18,777 bases of DNA from JBGPIK01 sp041484845 (GTDB lineage: Bacteria > Desulfobacterota > Binatia > UBA9968), in the NCBI GenBank assembly GCA_041484845.1, contig JBGPIK010000089.1, forward strand, positions 1 to 18,777, given 5' to 3'. This document shows positions 6,737 to 14,583 of the stretch, piece after piece. The notes under the pieces were generated by a model, which saw only the letters and a program-made list of their open reading frames with translations, did not search any database and was not told where the DNA came from. The first letter of the stretch is position 1. Each line of letters begins with the position of its first letter. Position numbers and translations under genes: made by a program.

Positions 6737-8077
6737 TCATCCGCCATAGATGGATTTGAGCTGTCCCTCGGCCCACTTCAAGGACTCTTCCGGAGTCATC
6801 TTTCCGGTTGCTATGTTGGCCAACATATCGATGAGGACATAATTCTGCACCACCCGCGCGGCATTGGCGTCTGCGTCGCCTTTCCAGCCCACACGCCGTC
6901 CCTCAAGCAGATGATCCCGGTAGGGTTTGAGCGCCGGGAACATATCCCACATCGCATCTTTCAAATAGACCTTGAGCGCGGCGCCGTGATAGGCTTGGGC
7001 ACGGCGGAGATACTTCGTGAATTGCTCTTTATCCATCAGCCAGCGGAGGAACTCCTTGGCGGTGTCGACATTCTTCGAGTATTTGGGGATCGCAAGTTGC
7101 TGGCTGTAATGATAATGAAAGACGCCCGCCGGGCCGGCAGGGTTCGGCACGTGGAGGATGTCGTTCACGAGCGGCGCGCCTTTTTCATCCAGGATGACCT
7201 GATTCGAAGCCGTCAGGTAAATGCTCGGCGCGTTATTAGTTGCAGTGATGGCGCCTGAAAGAAAAGCGCGGTTGTTGCTGGAGTCGTCCCACCCGGCTCC
7301 TGCCGGGTCCATCGCATCCTCCCACAGCGCTTTGAAAAACTTCAGGGCCTCGAGGGCTTGCTTGCCGGCCAGGATAACTCGACCCTTCTCATCTCGTTCG
7401 GCAACGCCGTAGCTCCAGAGGTAAGGATAGGTGAAGTCGACCGCATCGCCAAAGGTGTGTCCGACCGTCTGGCCGATAGGATGCCCTTTGGCCTTCCATT
7501 TTTTCCCTTCGCGACGCAGTTCCTCCCACGTCTTGGGCCAGCGCGTCGTGCCCGCGGCCTTCATGTACGAGGCGCGGACGACATAAATATTCGGCACGAC
7601 CGTGTGCGGAACCGCGTTGAATCTGCCGTCGAGCATGGCGTGGCTCTTGGCGTAGTCGATGTACCCACCGTACTTCGATTCGAGCGCCGTGCAGATATCC
7701 GTGACGTCGACGAGGGAATCGCCGTACTGGTTTTGCCAGTTGTGAAAGAACTGGATGATATCCGGTCCCTGTCGGCTCTCGATGGCCGCGGCGGCTCTGG
7801 CAGGGATATCATTGGCATTGATCTGTTCGATCTTGACGTTGACTTTGCTCTGTTTGCCCCACTCCTCCCCTTGACGCAGAATTTCTACGTCTGCCGGTGG
7901 GGAAAAGTTTTTCCAGAGCAAAAAATGAAGCGATCTTTCCTGAGCGAAAGCGGGGGCTCGGCGCGAGGCTAAGATGCCCTCAATCCCGGCCCCGGCGACG
8001 ATTCCAGTGGCGACTCCGGCAATCCTAACAAAGTCGCGGCGTGTGATTCCTCGTTTGACGGACGCTTTAATAGCCAT
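6737..8077 (-). CDS. ABC transporter solute-binding protein, family 1, Tat-exported
   Basis: This is the extracellular/periplasmic receptor of the CUT1-type importer. The protein has 446 residues, normal for family 1 binding proteins. The N-terminus carries a twin-arginine signal, TRRDFVRI with Arg13-Arg14, followed by a hydrophobic stretch and a cleavage-like APAFAQE near residue 45. This predicts export in a folded state. The body has the usual pattern: GPDIIQFFHNW early, then TWEELRREGKKWK, and KEFLRWLMDKEQFTKYL near the C-terminal third. The ATG at 8077 has a very strong AAGGAGG (8083-8089) five bases upstream. The gene appears to have its own promoter at 8157-8186, fitting the need for excess receptor. 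The ligand is unknown; sugars, polyols and glycerol phosphates are typical for the group. Confidence 0.92.
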   Translation of the reverse strand: MAIKASVKRGITRRDFVRIAGVATGIVAGAGIEGILASRRAPAFAQERSLHFLLWKNFSPPADVEILRQGEEWGKQSKVNVKIEQINANDIPARAAAAIESRQGPDIIQFFHNWQNQYGDSLVDVTDICTALESKYGGYIDYAKSHAMLDGRFNAVPHTVVPNIYVVRASYMKAAGTTRWPKTWEELRREGKKWKAKGHPIGQTVGHTFGDAVDFTYPYLWSYGVAERDEKGRVILAGKQALEALKFFKALWEDAMDPAGAGWDDSSNNRAFLSGAITATNNAPSIYLTASNQVILDEKGAPLVNDILHVPNPAGPAGVFHYHYSQQLAIPKYSKNVDTAKEFLRWLMDKEQFTKYLRRAQAYHGAALKVYLKDAMWDMFPALKPYRDHLLEGRRVGWKGDADANAARVVQNYVLIDMLANIATGKMTPEESLKWAEGQLKSIYGG

Positions 8078-8156
8078 GTGTGCCTCCTTTTGGGCCCAGG
8101 TAGCTCTTTGACGTCGTTATCGAAGTCACATTCAGAACACAGGAAATGGCGAAGCG

Positions 8157-8186
8157 ACTCTATCTAAACCAAGCGACGAATGTCAA
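8157..8186 (-). promoter_or_regulatory. Putative sigma70 promoter for the binding-protein gene
   Basis: On the minus strand TTGACA (8186-8181) is followed by 18 bases and TAGAGT (8162-8157), which matches TATAAT at four of six positions. Transcription would start near 8150, leaving a leader of about 70 bases before the ATG at 8077. It lies in the 157-base gap after the ATPase gene. Confidence 0.5.
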
Positions 8187-8234
8187 CGTGAAATCCAATG
8201 TGCTCGGAACAAGAATACGGAACCCCAAAAGTGG

Positions 8235-9329
8235 TTAAACGATTGCCTCTTCCGTCTGCGGGTCGAAAAAGTGGAGCCGTTCCGGGAAAAAGGCAAGCCG
8301 AATCTTTTCATTATGCCGGGCGTGACAGGCCGAGTCCGCTCGCGCGACCAATAGCTGCTGGCCCACCCGCACGTCTAAGAGAATCTCCGAGCCAAGAGGT
8401 TCCACGACCTCGACCAGGGTCTCAAAGGACACCTGACCGGAGTTTCCCGAATTAGCCTCGTGGAGATCTTCGGGACGAATACCAAGGGTAACCTTGCGCG
8501 ATTTGTACGATGCCAGACGCGGAGAGAGTTCTGCCGGAATAGGCGCGCGAATGCCGGCGGTTTCGACGCAGATTTGGCCGTCGATCTCCGTTATCGACGC
8601 GTCGATGAAATTCATGGCCGGCGAGCCCATGAAGCCTGCCACAAATTTGTTTCGCGGATGCGAGTAAATTTCTAGAGGTTCGCCGATCTGCTGGATGCTG
8701 CCATCCTTCATCACCACAACCCGATCTCCCAATGTCATGGCCTCCACCTGGTCATGGGTCACATAAATCGCCGTGGCCTGGAGCCTGTCGTGCAATCGCT
8801 TGAGCTCGACCCGCATCTGAACTCTCAGCTGAGCATCGAGATTGGAAAGCGGCTCGTCGAACAGAAAAACCTGCGGGTGGCGAACAATGGCGCGTCCTAC
8901 CGCGACACGCTGCCGTTGCCCGCCCGAGAGCTGTCGCGGTTTTCGCTCAAGAAGGGCCTGAATCCCTAATATCTCGGCTGCCTCTCGAACCCGCTTCTCG
9001 ATCTCCGCTCCGGGAAACTTCCTCATTTTAAGGCCGAACGCCATGTTGTCGGCCACGGTCATATGAGGATACAAGGCGTAATTTTGAAAGACCATCGCGA
9101 TGTCACGGTCTCTGGGCGGGAGGTCATTCACCAAACGATCTCCGATGAAGATCTTTCCAGACGTGATCTCTTCGAGCCCCGCGATCATCCGGAGCGTAGT
9201 AGATTTTCCACAGCCGGAGGGTCCCACGAAAACCATGAACTCTTTATCCTGGACAATAAGCGAAGCGTCCTTCACCGCGTGAACCCCGCCGAAAGCCTTG
9301 CTGAGCTTTTCTAAGACGACCCGTGCCAT
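8235..9329 (-). CDS. ABC transporter ATPase, MalK/UgpC type
   Basis: This is the ATP-hydrolysing subunit that powers the CUT1 importer, on the cytoplasmic face. From the chosen start it has 364 residues. Motifs in order are Walker A GPSGCGKST (36-44), Q-loop near FQNYALYPHM (81-90), signature LSGGQ (134-138), Walker B VFLFDEP (154-160), D-loop SNLD and switch His192. A C-terminal TOBE/regulatory domain of about 120 residues contains LGIRPEDL, as in MalK/UgpC. An upstream in-frame ATG at 9365 would add 12 residues. The ATG at 9329 is preferred because GGGAGG lies 11 bases before it and the likely promoter -10 box (9367-9372) is too close for the longer form. It is first in the minus-strand operon and divergent from glcD. 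Confidence 0.93.
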   Translation of the reverse strand: MARVVLEKLSKAFGGVHAVKDASLIVQDKEFMVFVGPSGCGKSTTLRMIAGLEEITSGKIFIGDRLVNDLPPRDRDIAMVFQNYALYPHMTVADNMAFGLKMRKFPGAEIEKRVREAAEILGIQALLERKPRQLSGGQRQRVAVGRAIVRHPQVFLFDEPLSNLDAQLRVQMRVELKRLHDRLQATAIYVTHDQVEAMTLGDRVVVMKDGSIQQIGEPLEIYSHPRNKFVAGFMGSPAMNFIDASITEIDGQICVETAGIRAPIPAELSPRLASYKSRKVTLGIRPEDLHEANSGNSGQVSFETLVEVVEPLGSEILLDVRVGQQLLVARADSACHARHNEKIRLAFFPERLHFFDPQTEEAIV

Positions 9330-9366
9330 CGGACTCGTTGCCTCCCGTGCGTTACGCGAAGGCATA

Positions 9367-9396
9367 ATCCTAACACTGCAGCTCTTCGCCGGTCAA
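9367..9396 (-). promoter_or_regulatory. Putative promoter of the ABC operon
   Basis: On the minus strand TTGACC (9396-9391) is followed by 18 bases and TAGGAT (9372-9367). Predicted transcription begins near 9360, about 30 bases before the ATG at 9329. This supports that start over the ATG at 9365. Confidence 0.45.
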
Positions 9397-9426
9397 ACTT
9401 ACCTTTGGGTTACATTCCTAAATGAG

Positions 9427-9492
9427 TTGACAGGTCTGGCGCATGGGTCAATCGCCGGCCGGTTGACAGCACGTTCGGGGGTCAGCTAGGCT
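9427..9492 (+). promoter_or_regulatory. glcD upstream region with two TTGACAG copies and a weak promoter
   Basis: TTGACAG or TTGACA-like copies occur at 9427-9432 and 9463-9468, 36 bases apart and both in a GTTGACAG context. The second is followed after 18 bases by TAGGCT (9487-9492), a weak -10. The first has no good -10 and may be a protein-binding half-site. Transcription from the second would leave a leader of about 55 bases before glcD. Confidence 0.35.
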
Positions 9493-9551
9493 TTGCTTCA
9501 TACTGCAATCGCAACCGGAGCAAACGACGCGTACGCCGGAAGGTACGGTAA

Positions 9552-10988
9552 ATGAATCGGCATCAGCTAATCGAGAGCCTGCGGGGCATCGTCGGCAGTC
9601 ATTACGTCCTCGTCGAAAAGGAAGATGTGATTGTCTACGAACAAGACGGCTCGATATTCCAGGTTATGCCTGAAATCGTAGCGCTGCCCGCCAACGTCGA
9701 AGAGGTTTCCGCTGTCATCAAAGCGGCCAAACGCGCCGGCGTTCCCATCGTTCCGCGCGGCTCCGGGACCGGGCTCGCGGGCGGCGCCGTACCGGCCGAA
9801 GGCGGCATCGTTCTTTCCTTGGCGCGCCTCGATCACATCCTAAAGGTCGATCTGGAAAACCGCATTGCGCTCGTCGAACCGGGCGTGATCAATATCGATG
9901 TGACAAAAGCTGTCTCCAAAGACGGCTTCTTTTATGCGCCCGATCCCAGCAGTCAGAGCGCCTGTTCCGTGGGCGGCAACGTTGCCAACAACTCCGGCGG
10001 CCCGCACACCCTCGCCTACGGTGTAACGACCAATCATGTCCTCGGCGTCGAAGTCGTCTTGGACGATGGGCAGATAGTTTGGCTTGGCGGGGAAGTTCCG
10101 GACACACCCGGTTACGATCTCTGCGGAGTTTTCGTCGGGTCGGAAGGAACCATGGGCATCGTCACTAAAGCGGCTGTCCGACTGATGCGGACACGCGAGT
10201 CGGTGCGCACATTGCTCGCAATCTTCGATCAAATGGATCCCGCCACTCAAACCGTCGTCGACATTACGGCAGCGGGCATTATCCCGGCCGCTTTGGAAAT
10301 GATGGATCGCATCACTATTGAAGCCGTAGAAACCGGCTCGCCCGTTGGATTTCCCCGCGATGCGGAGGCGGTACTCCTCGTCGAAGTCGAAGGTCTGTGT
10401 GAGCAAACCGAGCGATCCATGCATCTGGTTCACGAGATTTGCGAAAGCAATGGAGCAAGAGAAGTCAGGGTGGCAAAAGACGAAGCCGAGCGCCAGTTGC
10501 TTTGGAAGGGAAGAAAAGGGGCTTTCGGCGCCATGGGCGCCCTGGCTCCGAATTATTATGTGCAGGACGGCGTTGTGCCGCGCAGCAAGCTGCCCGAGAT
10601 GATGCGACGGGTCGCGGCGATCAGCAAGCAATTTCAATTGAGAATCGCCAATGTATTTCACGCCGGCGACGGCAACCTTCACCCGAACATACTATTCGAC
10701 ATGCGCACGCCTGGAGAATTCGAACGCGTCGTCGAAGCCGGAGCGGCTACTTTGCGCGCCTGCATCGAGCTTGGCGGCAGCATTACTGGCGAGCACGGCG
10801 TCGGGCTTGAGAAAAAGGCTTACATAGGTCTGCTATTCAACGAAGCCGACCTCGAGGCCATGAAGCGTATTCGCGCGGTCTTCGATCCCGATGGACGTTT
10901 CAACCCCGCAAAACTATTTCCCACTCCCGTAAGCTGCGGTGAGGTGCGGCGGCAGCCGGCGCACATTCCGGCGGGGTTGTGGATCTAA
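9552..10988 (+). CDS. glcD: Glycolate oxidase-like FAD-linked subunit
   Basis: This is the catalytic flavoprotein of a membrane-associated 2-hydroxy-acid dehydrogenase, probably oxidising glycolate to glyoxylate (D-lactate is an alternative). The 478-residue protein is close to the usual GlcD length. The N-terminal FAD-binding (PCMH) domain has PRGSGTGLAGGAV (68-80) and DPSSQSACSVGGNVANNSGG (131-150). The C-terminal oxidase domain has the family NVFHAGDGNLHP (367-378, His370 and His377) and TGEHGVG (412-418). The ATG at 9552 follows GGAAGGT about eight bases upstream. The gene is first of glcD-glcF-glcE and divergent from the ABC operon. Exact substrate choice between glycolate and lactate cannot be settled by eye. 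The presence of separate GlcF and GlcE partners favours glycolate oxidase. Confidence 0.9.
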   Translation: MNRHQLIESLRGIVGSHYVLVEKEDVIVYEQDGSIFQVMPEIVALPANVEEVSAVIKAAKRAGVPIVPRGSGTGLAGGAVPAEGGIVLSLARLDHILKVDLENRIALVEPGVINIDVTKAVSKDGFFYAPDPSSQSACSVGGNVANNSGGPHTLAYGVTTNHVLGVEVVLDDGQIVWLGGEVPDTPGYDLCGVFVGSEGTMGIVTKAAVRLMRTRESVRTLLAIFDQMDPATQTVVDITAAGIIPAALEMMDRITIEAVETGSPVGFPRDAEAVLLVEVEGLCEQTERSMHLVHEICESNGAREVRVAKDEAERQLLWKGRKGAFGAMGALAPNYYVQDGVVPRSKLPEMMRRVAAISKQFQLRIANVFHAGDGNLHPNILFDMRTPGEFERVVEAGAATLRACIELGGSITGEHGVGLEKKAYIGLLFNEADLEAMKRIRAVFDPDGRFNPAKLFPTPVSCGEVRRQPAHIPAGLWI

Positions 10989-11001
10989 ATTGATTATTTC
11001 T

Positions 11002-11033
11002 AGTTTCTGATTTCTATCTGGAAACGAGAAACT
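11002..11033. repeat. Small hairpin in the glcD-glcF gap
   Basis: AGTTTCT (11002-11008) pairs with AGAAACT (11027-11033), with an inner TTTC/GAAA pair. The AT-rich, low-complexity gap of about 60 bases resembles the dctP-dctQ gap and separates glcD from the tightly overlapping glcF-glcE pair. It could modulate read-through or message stability. Confidence 0.4.
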
Positions 11034-11047
11034 TGAAACTTAGAGGA

Positions 11048-12367
11048 ATGTTACCGTTGGATCAGGTTGAGCACAGACAGGACTCATGTTCTCAGCCTAA
11101 ACTCGCGGCTCTCGACATTCCCGAACTCTATCAGTGTGTTCATTGCGGGCTTTGTTTAAACCAGTGTCCTACCTACCGTGCGCTGCGCCTGGAGCCCGAA
11201 TCGCCGCGCGGCCGAATTCATCTAGTCAAGGCCGCGGCCGACGGGCGTATTGAGCTTACTGAACGATTCAAGGAGCATATCTATCTCTGCCTGCTCTGCC
11301 GCGCCTGTGAATCGGCTTGTCCTTCAGGCGTGCGCTATAGCCACATCGCTGAAAGCGCGCGCGCGCAGCTCGGTCCAAGCGGCTCGAGTTTCTCTCGCTT
11401 CCTGCAGAACCTCGCCTTTACTCAGTTGCTGCCCTATCCGGGGCGTCTCAAAATGGCGGCAAAGTCGCTGCGTGTTTATCAACGCACCGGTTTACAACGC
11501 ATGGTCCGCCCCTTATTGCCGCAGAGTGTTCGTGAGATGGAAGCACTTTTGCCATCGATTCCGCAAAATTTCTTCGAGCCTAACGCAAAAATGTTCCCGG
11601 CTATGGGCACACGGCGCGCGCAGGCCGCACTATTGAACGGCTGCGTCATGCCGCTGCTGTTCGGCAACGTAAATGAGGCGACGGTTCGGGTATTGCAACG
11701 CAATGGTTGCGAGGTCGTCGTACCCGAAGAACAAACCTGTTGCGGTGCCTTGAACGTTCACAATGGCGAGACCGCGGCGGCAAAAAAAATGGCGCGGCGC
11801 AACATCGACGCGTTTCTGGCGTCCGGAGTTGACGCCGTTATTGTCAACGCCGCCGGATGCGGCGCGGCCATGAAAGAATACGGTCACTTGTTGCGCGACG
11901 ATACCGCCTATGCGGAAAAGGCGCGGCGCTTTAGTTTTTTGGTCAAAGATGCCAGCGAGTATCTGGCCGCGATTGGAATAACCGGCAATTTAAGCACGGT
12001 GAATCTGACCGTCACTTATCAGGATCCCTGCCATCTCGCCCATGGCCAACGCGTGCGCAACCAGCCGCGCGCCTTGTTGCAGGCGATTCCTGGACTGAAG
12101 CTTATCGAGATGGAAGGGCCCGATCGCTGTTGTGGAAGCGCCGGCATTTATAACGTCACCCATCCCGCGATGTCGCAGACGCTGCTCACGGAAAAAATGC
12201 AGACGATTGCGGCAACAAAAGCTGAAGCTGTGGTCGCGCCCAATCCCGGCTGTATGCTGCAATTGCGCTACGGCGCGCGGCACTACGGTCCCGCCGTGGC
12301 CGTGCATCACCTGATCGATTTATTGGATCGCGCCTACGCGCGGGCCGACGTTTTGCCGCCGCCATGA
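11048..12367 (+). CDS. glcF: Glycolate oxidase iron-sulfur subunit
   Basis: This is the electron-transfer subunit that passes electrons from the flavin subunits to the respiratory chain. From the ATG at 11048 it has 439 residues. It has two [4Fe-4S] ferredoxin-type motifs, CVHCGLCLNQCP (Cys30, 33, 36, 40) and CLLCRACESACP (Cys81, 84, 87, 91). Two CCG domains follow, centred on TCCGALN (231-232) and DRCCGSAG (361-362), which may bind a further cofactor. The start is uncertain: TTG at 11033 extends it by five residues, ATG at 11048 is directly preceded by AGAGGA, and TTG at 11057 would have that AGAGGA at ideal spacing. The stop overlaps the glcE start as ATGA. All conserved cysteines are present. 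Confidence 0.91.
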   Translation: MLPLDQVEHRQDSCSQPKLAALDIPELYQCVHCGLCLNQCPTYRALRLEPESPRGRIHLVKAAADGRIELTERFKEHIYLCLLCRACESACPSGVRYSHIAESARAQLGPSGSSFSRFLQNLAFTQLLPYPGRLKMAAKSLRVYQRTGLQRMVRPLLPQSVREMEALLPSIPQNFFEPNAKMFPAMGTRRAQAALLNGCVMPLLFGNVNEATVRVLQRNGCEVVVPEEQTCCGALNVHNGETAAAKKMARRNIDAFLASGVDAVIVNAAGCGAAMKEYGHLLRDDTAYAEKARRFSFLVKDASEYLAAIGITGNLSTVNLTVTYQDPCHLAHGQRVRNQPRALLQAIPGLKLIEMEGPDRCCGSAGIYNVTHPAMSQTLLTEKMQTIAATKAEAVVAPNPGCMLQLRYGARHYGPAVAVHHLIDLLDRAYARADVLPPP

Positions 12368-13671
12368 AATTCACCCCGGATCACCTCGCACAAAAACTTG
12401 CCGCCGAGCTTGGCGAAGACTTCGTGAGCGCGGAAGCAAGCACGCGCGCATTCCATAGGATCGACGGGCTTCAACCCATTTTGGTTTGTTTGCCGGAAAC
12501 CGCGGAGCAACTCGCGGCGAGCCTGCGCGTTTGTTCTGAAGCGGGGGCAACCGTCGTTCCTTATGGGGGCGGTACAGCAATTGCCATCGGCAATGCGGCA
12601 CGGCACGTGGATGTAGTATTTGATCTTAAACGCTTCAATCGAGTCATAGAGCACGATGATGCCAATCTCACGGCCACGGTCGAGGCCGGAATAAGTTTAA
12701 ACCGCTTGCAGGAGATCGTCGCTCGACAGAAACAGTTCTTACCTTTTGATCCACCCCATCCGGACCGCGCGACTATTGGCGGCACGATCGCCACTAATCT
12801 CAATGGACCGCGCAGGTCATATTACGGCAGCGTACGGGATCTAGTCATCGGCATGAAACTGGTGCTCGCGTCGGGCGAGCAAATCAAAGCCGGCGGTAAA
12901 GTCGTTAAGAATGTCGCCGGGTATGATATGTGCAAACTCTTTGTCGGTTCGCTTGGAACGCTGGGAATTATAACCCAAGTCACTTTGCGGACGACTCCCA
13001 TTCCCGAGACCTCAGCGACATTGATCGCCTCGGGCGCGGCGGCGCAAGTATTTAATCTCGCGAATGACATTGCGCATTCGCCGCTGCTTCCGGTGGCGGC
13101 GGTCATTTTGAACCCGTTTGCGTGCCAGGAAATGAATAGCGGCGACCTCGATTGGAAGCTGGCCGTAGAGTCCGAGGGATTTGCTGAAACGGTCGCGCGC
13201 CACGCGCGCGACGCGAAAGCGATGGCCGAGCGGATCGGACTTCGTGCCGATTTGCTCCAGGATAATTTGCACAGCCAATTCTGGGCCGGGTTCCGCGATT
13301 TTCCGCTTCCCCCCGATCGATTAGTCTTCCGCATGACCGTGCCGCTCGCATCCATGGCGCACATGATGGACACGATCGAAAGCTGGCAAACAGATGGGTT
13401 CTACCCGGCGCTTGCTGGTGATGCTATGGCAGGAATTTTGTGGATCGTGGCGCGACCGAGTAAGGCTGCGGCGAGTCAGTTTCACAAGCTGGTTGCGCTA
13501 GCAGGGGAACAGCGTGGTCACGCCGTTATGTTCGCTGCGCCCTCCGAATTGAAACAATCGGTCGATGTTTGGGGCTTGCCGCCACCGGCGCTAGCGCTTA
13601 TGCGTAAGATTAAACAACAGTTTGATCCGCACGGGATGCTTAATCCAGGTCGTCATATAAACAGGATCTGA
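12364..13671 (+). CDS. glcE: Glycolate oxidase FAD-binding subunit
   Basis: This is the second flavin-binding subunit of the glycolate oxidase complex. At 435 residues it is longer than the roughly 350 of E. coli GlcE. The PCMH-type FAD domain is clear: PYGGGT (66-71), TIGGTIATNLNGPRR (137-151) and GGKVVKNVAGYDMCKL (177-192), followed by FVGSLGTLG. The C-terminal half is less conserved and ends with a QQFDPHGMLNPGR-type motif shared with GlcD-family proteins. The start ATG overlaps the glcF stop (ATGA at 12364-12367), indicating coupled translation. In E. coli the order is glcD-E-F; here it is D-F-E. Confidence 0.88.
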   Translation: MKFTPDHLAQKLAAELGEDFVSAEASTRAFHRIDGLQPILVCLPETAEQLAASLRVCSEAGATVVPYGGGTAIAIGNAARHVDVVFDLKRFNRVIEHDDANLTATVEAGISLNRLQEIVARQKQFLPFDPPHPDRATIGGTIATNLNGPRRSYYGSVRDLVIGMKLVLASGEQIKAGGKVVKNVAGYDMCKLFVGSLGTLGIITQVTLRTTPIPETSATLIASGAAAQVFNLANDIAHSPLLPVAAVILNPFACQEMNSGDLDWKLAVESEGFAETVARHARDAKAMAERIGLRADLLQDNLHSQFWAGFRDFPLPPDRLVFRMTVPLASMAHMMDTIESWQTDGFYPALAGDAMAGILWIVARPSKAAASQFHKLVALAGEQRGHAVMFAAPSELKQSVDVWGLPPPALALMRKIKQQFDPHGMLNPGRHINRI

Positions 13672-13747
13672 ACATTCGAGGCTGTTGAACTCGCTAGCGG
13701 AGTGCTCAAGAATGGTTTACAGGCTGCTCGAAAAGACGCAGTAAATT

Positions 13748-13806
13748 GGAGTATGGGAGTATTGGGCTTAAATACATCACTCCATTACTCCACCACTCCA
13801 GTATTC
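13748..13806. repeat. GGAGTATT-type octamer repeat, locus 2, partly inverted
   Basis: Two direct units, GGAGTATG (13748-13755) and GGAGTATT (13756-13763), are followed by copies in the opposite direction from 13779 to 13806 (CTCCATTACTCCACCACTCC). The two halves can pair into an imperfect hairpin between the convergent glcE and doxX-like genes. The inverted half matches the array at 4076-4099 almost exactly. Confidence 0.65.
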
Positions 13807-13856
13807 CATCGCGATCGCGCGCAACGAAGAGACGAGGCTTTTTCATCATCAGCCTG

Positions 13857-14360
13857 CTAGAATAGGCGCAGCACCCATTCATTTAGCCAATTGTCGATGC
13901 CGAAGGCTGCGCTGCCTCGGACAGCAAAATAAGCCGCCGCTAAAAGCAATACGAGATTATCGCGAATTCCTACTTCATGCGCATGATAAGATTGCCGGTC
14001 GAAACTACGGAAGTATTTTTGCGCTTGTTCGTCAGCAATGGCATTCCTTACGACGGGCACCATGGTCGGCAGCACCTTGAGCCAATACGAGTGAAGGCTA
14101 AACGTCGGAATCAAGAAAATAACCAACATGACTGCGCAGACGGGCGTTTGAATTCCTGCCGCCACACCGGTCCCGCCGACCACCATCAACGCGGTTGCAA
14201 CGAAACCGTAGAATATGGCGCCTTTGGGAAATAGAATGCTAGCCGTACCGACGGGATTGGGCCAACGTCGAATGTTACTTACGCCGCTAATCAAGAAGCG
14301 CCAACCTAAAATGACCCGCAGAAGCGCCTCGACCGCATTTACCAGAGTTGAGTGTTCCAA
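13857..14360 (-). CDS. DoxX-like membrane protein
   Basis: This is a small integral membrane protein, 167 residues from the chosen start. It has about four hydrophobic helices: near the N-terminus (LLRVILGWRFLISGVSNI), after GAIFYGFVATALMVVGG, a third in CAVMLVIFLIPTF, and a fourth in NLVLLLAAAYFAV. The first-helix pattern of Arg, Gly, Phe and SG followed by basic residues is typical of DoxX-like proteins, whose biochemical role is mostly undefined. The ORF can be read from a TTG at 14384. The TTG at 14360 is preferred because GGGGAG (14370-14375) sits nine bases upstream and a good promoter places transcription near 14395. The region around residues 85-125 is an unusual hydrophilic insert rich in Gln, Tyr and His. 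It converges with glcE and is probably monocistronic. Confidence 0.65.
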   Translation of the reverse strand: MEHSTLVNAVEALLRVILGWRFLISGVSNIRRWPNPVGTASILFPKGAIFYGFVATALMVVGGTGVAAGIQTPVCAVMLVIFLIPTFSLHSYWLKVLPTMVPVVRNAIADEQAQKYFRSFDRQSYHAHEVGIRDNLVLLLAAAYFAVRGSAAFGIDNWLNEWVLRLF

Positions 14361-14401
14361 GACTGTATTCTCCCCAATTGTCAAAGAAATGACGGAAATG
14401 G

Positions 14402-14430
14402 ACTATAGTCAGGCCAATAACAACCGTCAA
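14402..14430 (-). promoter_or_regulatory. Putative sigma70 promoter of the DoxX-like gene
   Basis: On the minus strand TTGACG (14430-14425) is followed by 17 bases and TATAGT (14407-14402); each box matches consensus at five of six positions. The -10 lies inside a perfect 10-bp palindrome, GACTATAGTC (14401-14410), which might also be an operator. Transcription would start near 14395. Confidence 0.6.
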
Positions 14431-14486
14431 GAATGCAAGGTCATGGGGTCCGAGCGAACAAATTTGCGCTCCGGAGCCGGTTCTTG

Positions 14487-14515
14487 TTGTCACCCGGAGA
14501 GAAATTCCTTAGAAT
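14487..14515 (+). promoter_or_regulatory. Putative sigma70 promoter of the mltD-like gene
   Basis: TTGTCA (14487-14492) is followed by 17 bases and TAGAAT (14510-14515); each box matches consensus at five of six positions. Transcription would start near 14522, giving a leader of about 60 bases before the ATG at 14584. Confidence 0.6.
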
Positions 14516-14583
14516 AGGAGCGTTATGAGTTTCGCCAGTCCGGCATACGGGTTGCTTGAATTTTAGGCTAACAGGTGGTGACG

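Noticed and set aside
7358..7972. 204-residue plus-strand ORF antisense to the ABC binding protein
   Set aside because: It is antisense to a clear family 1 binding-protein gene with no own signal or motif.
9840..10682. 280-residue minus-strand ORF within glcD
   Set aside because: It lies wholly antisense to a well-recognised glcD with all its motifs, and its composition is rich in shadow-type residues.
12822..13373. 183-residue minus-strand ORF within glcE
   Set aside because: It is Ser/Arg/Ala-rich shadow translation opposite a convincing FAD-binding gene.
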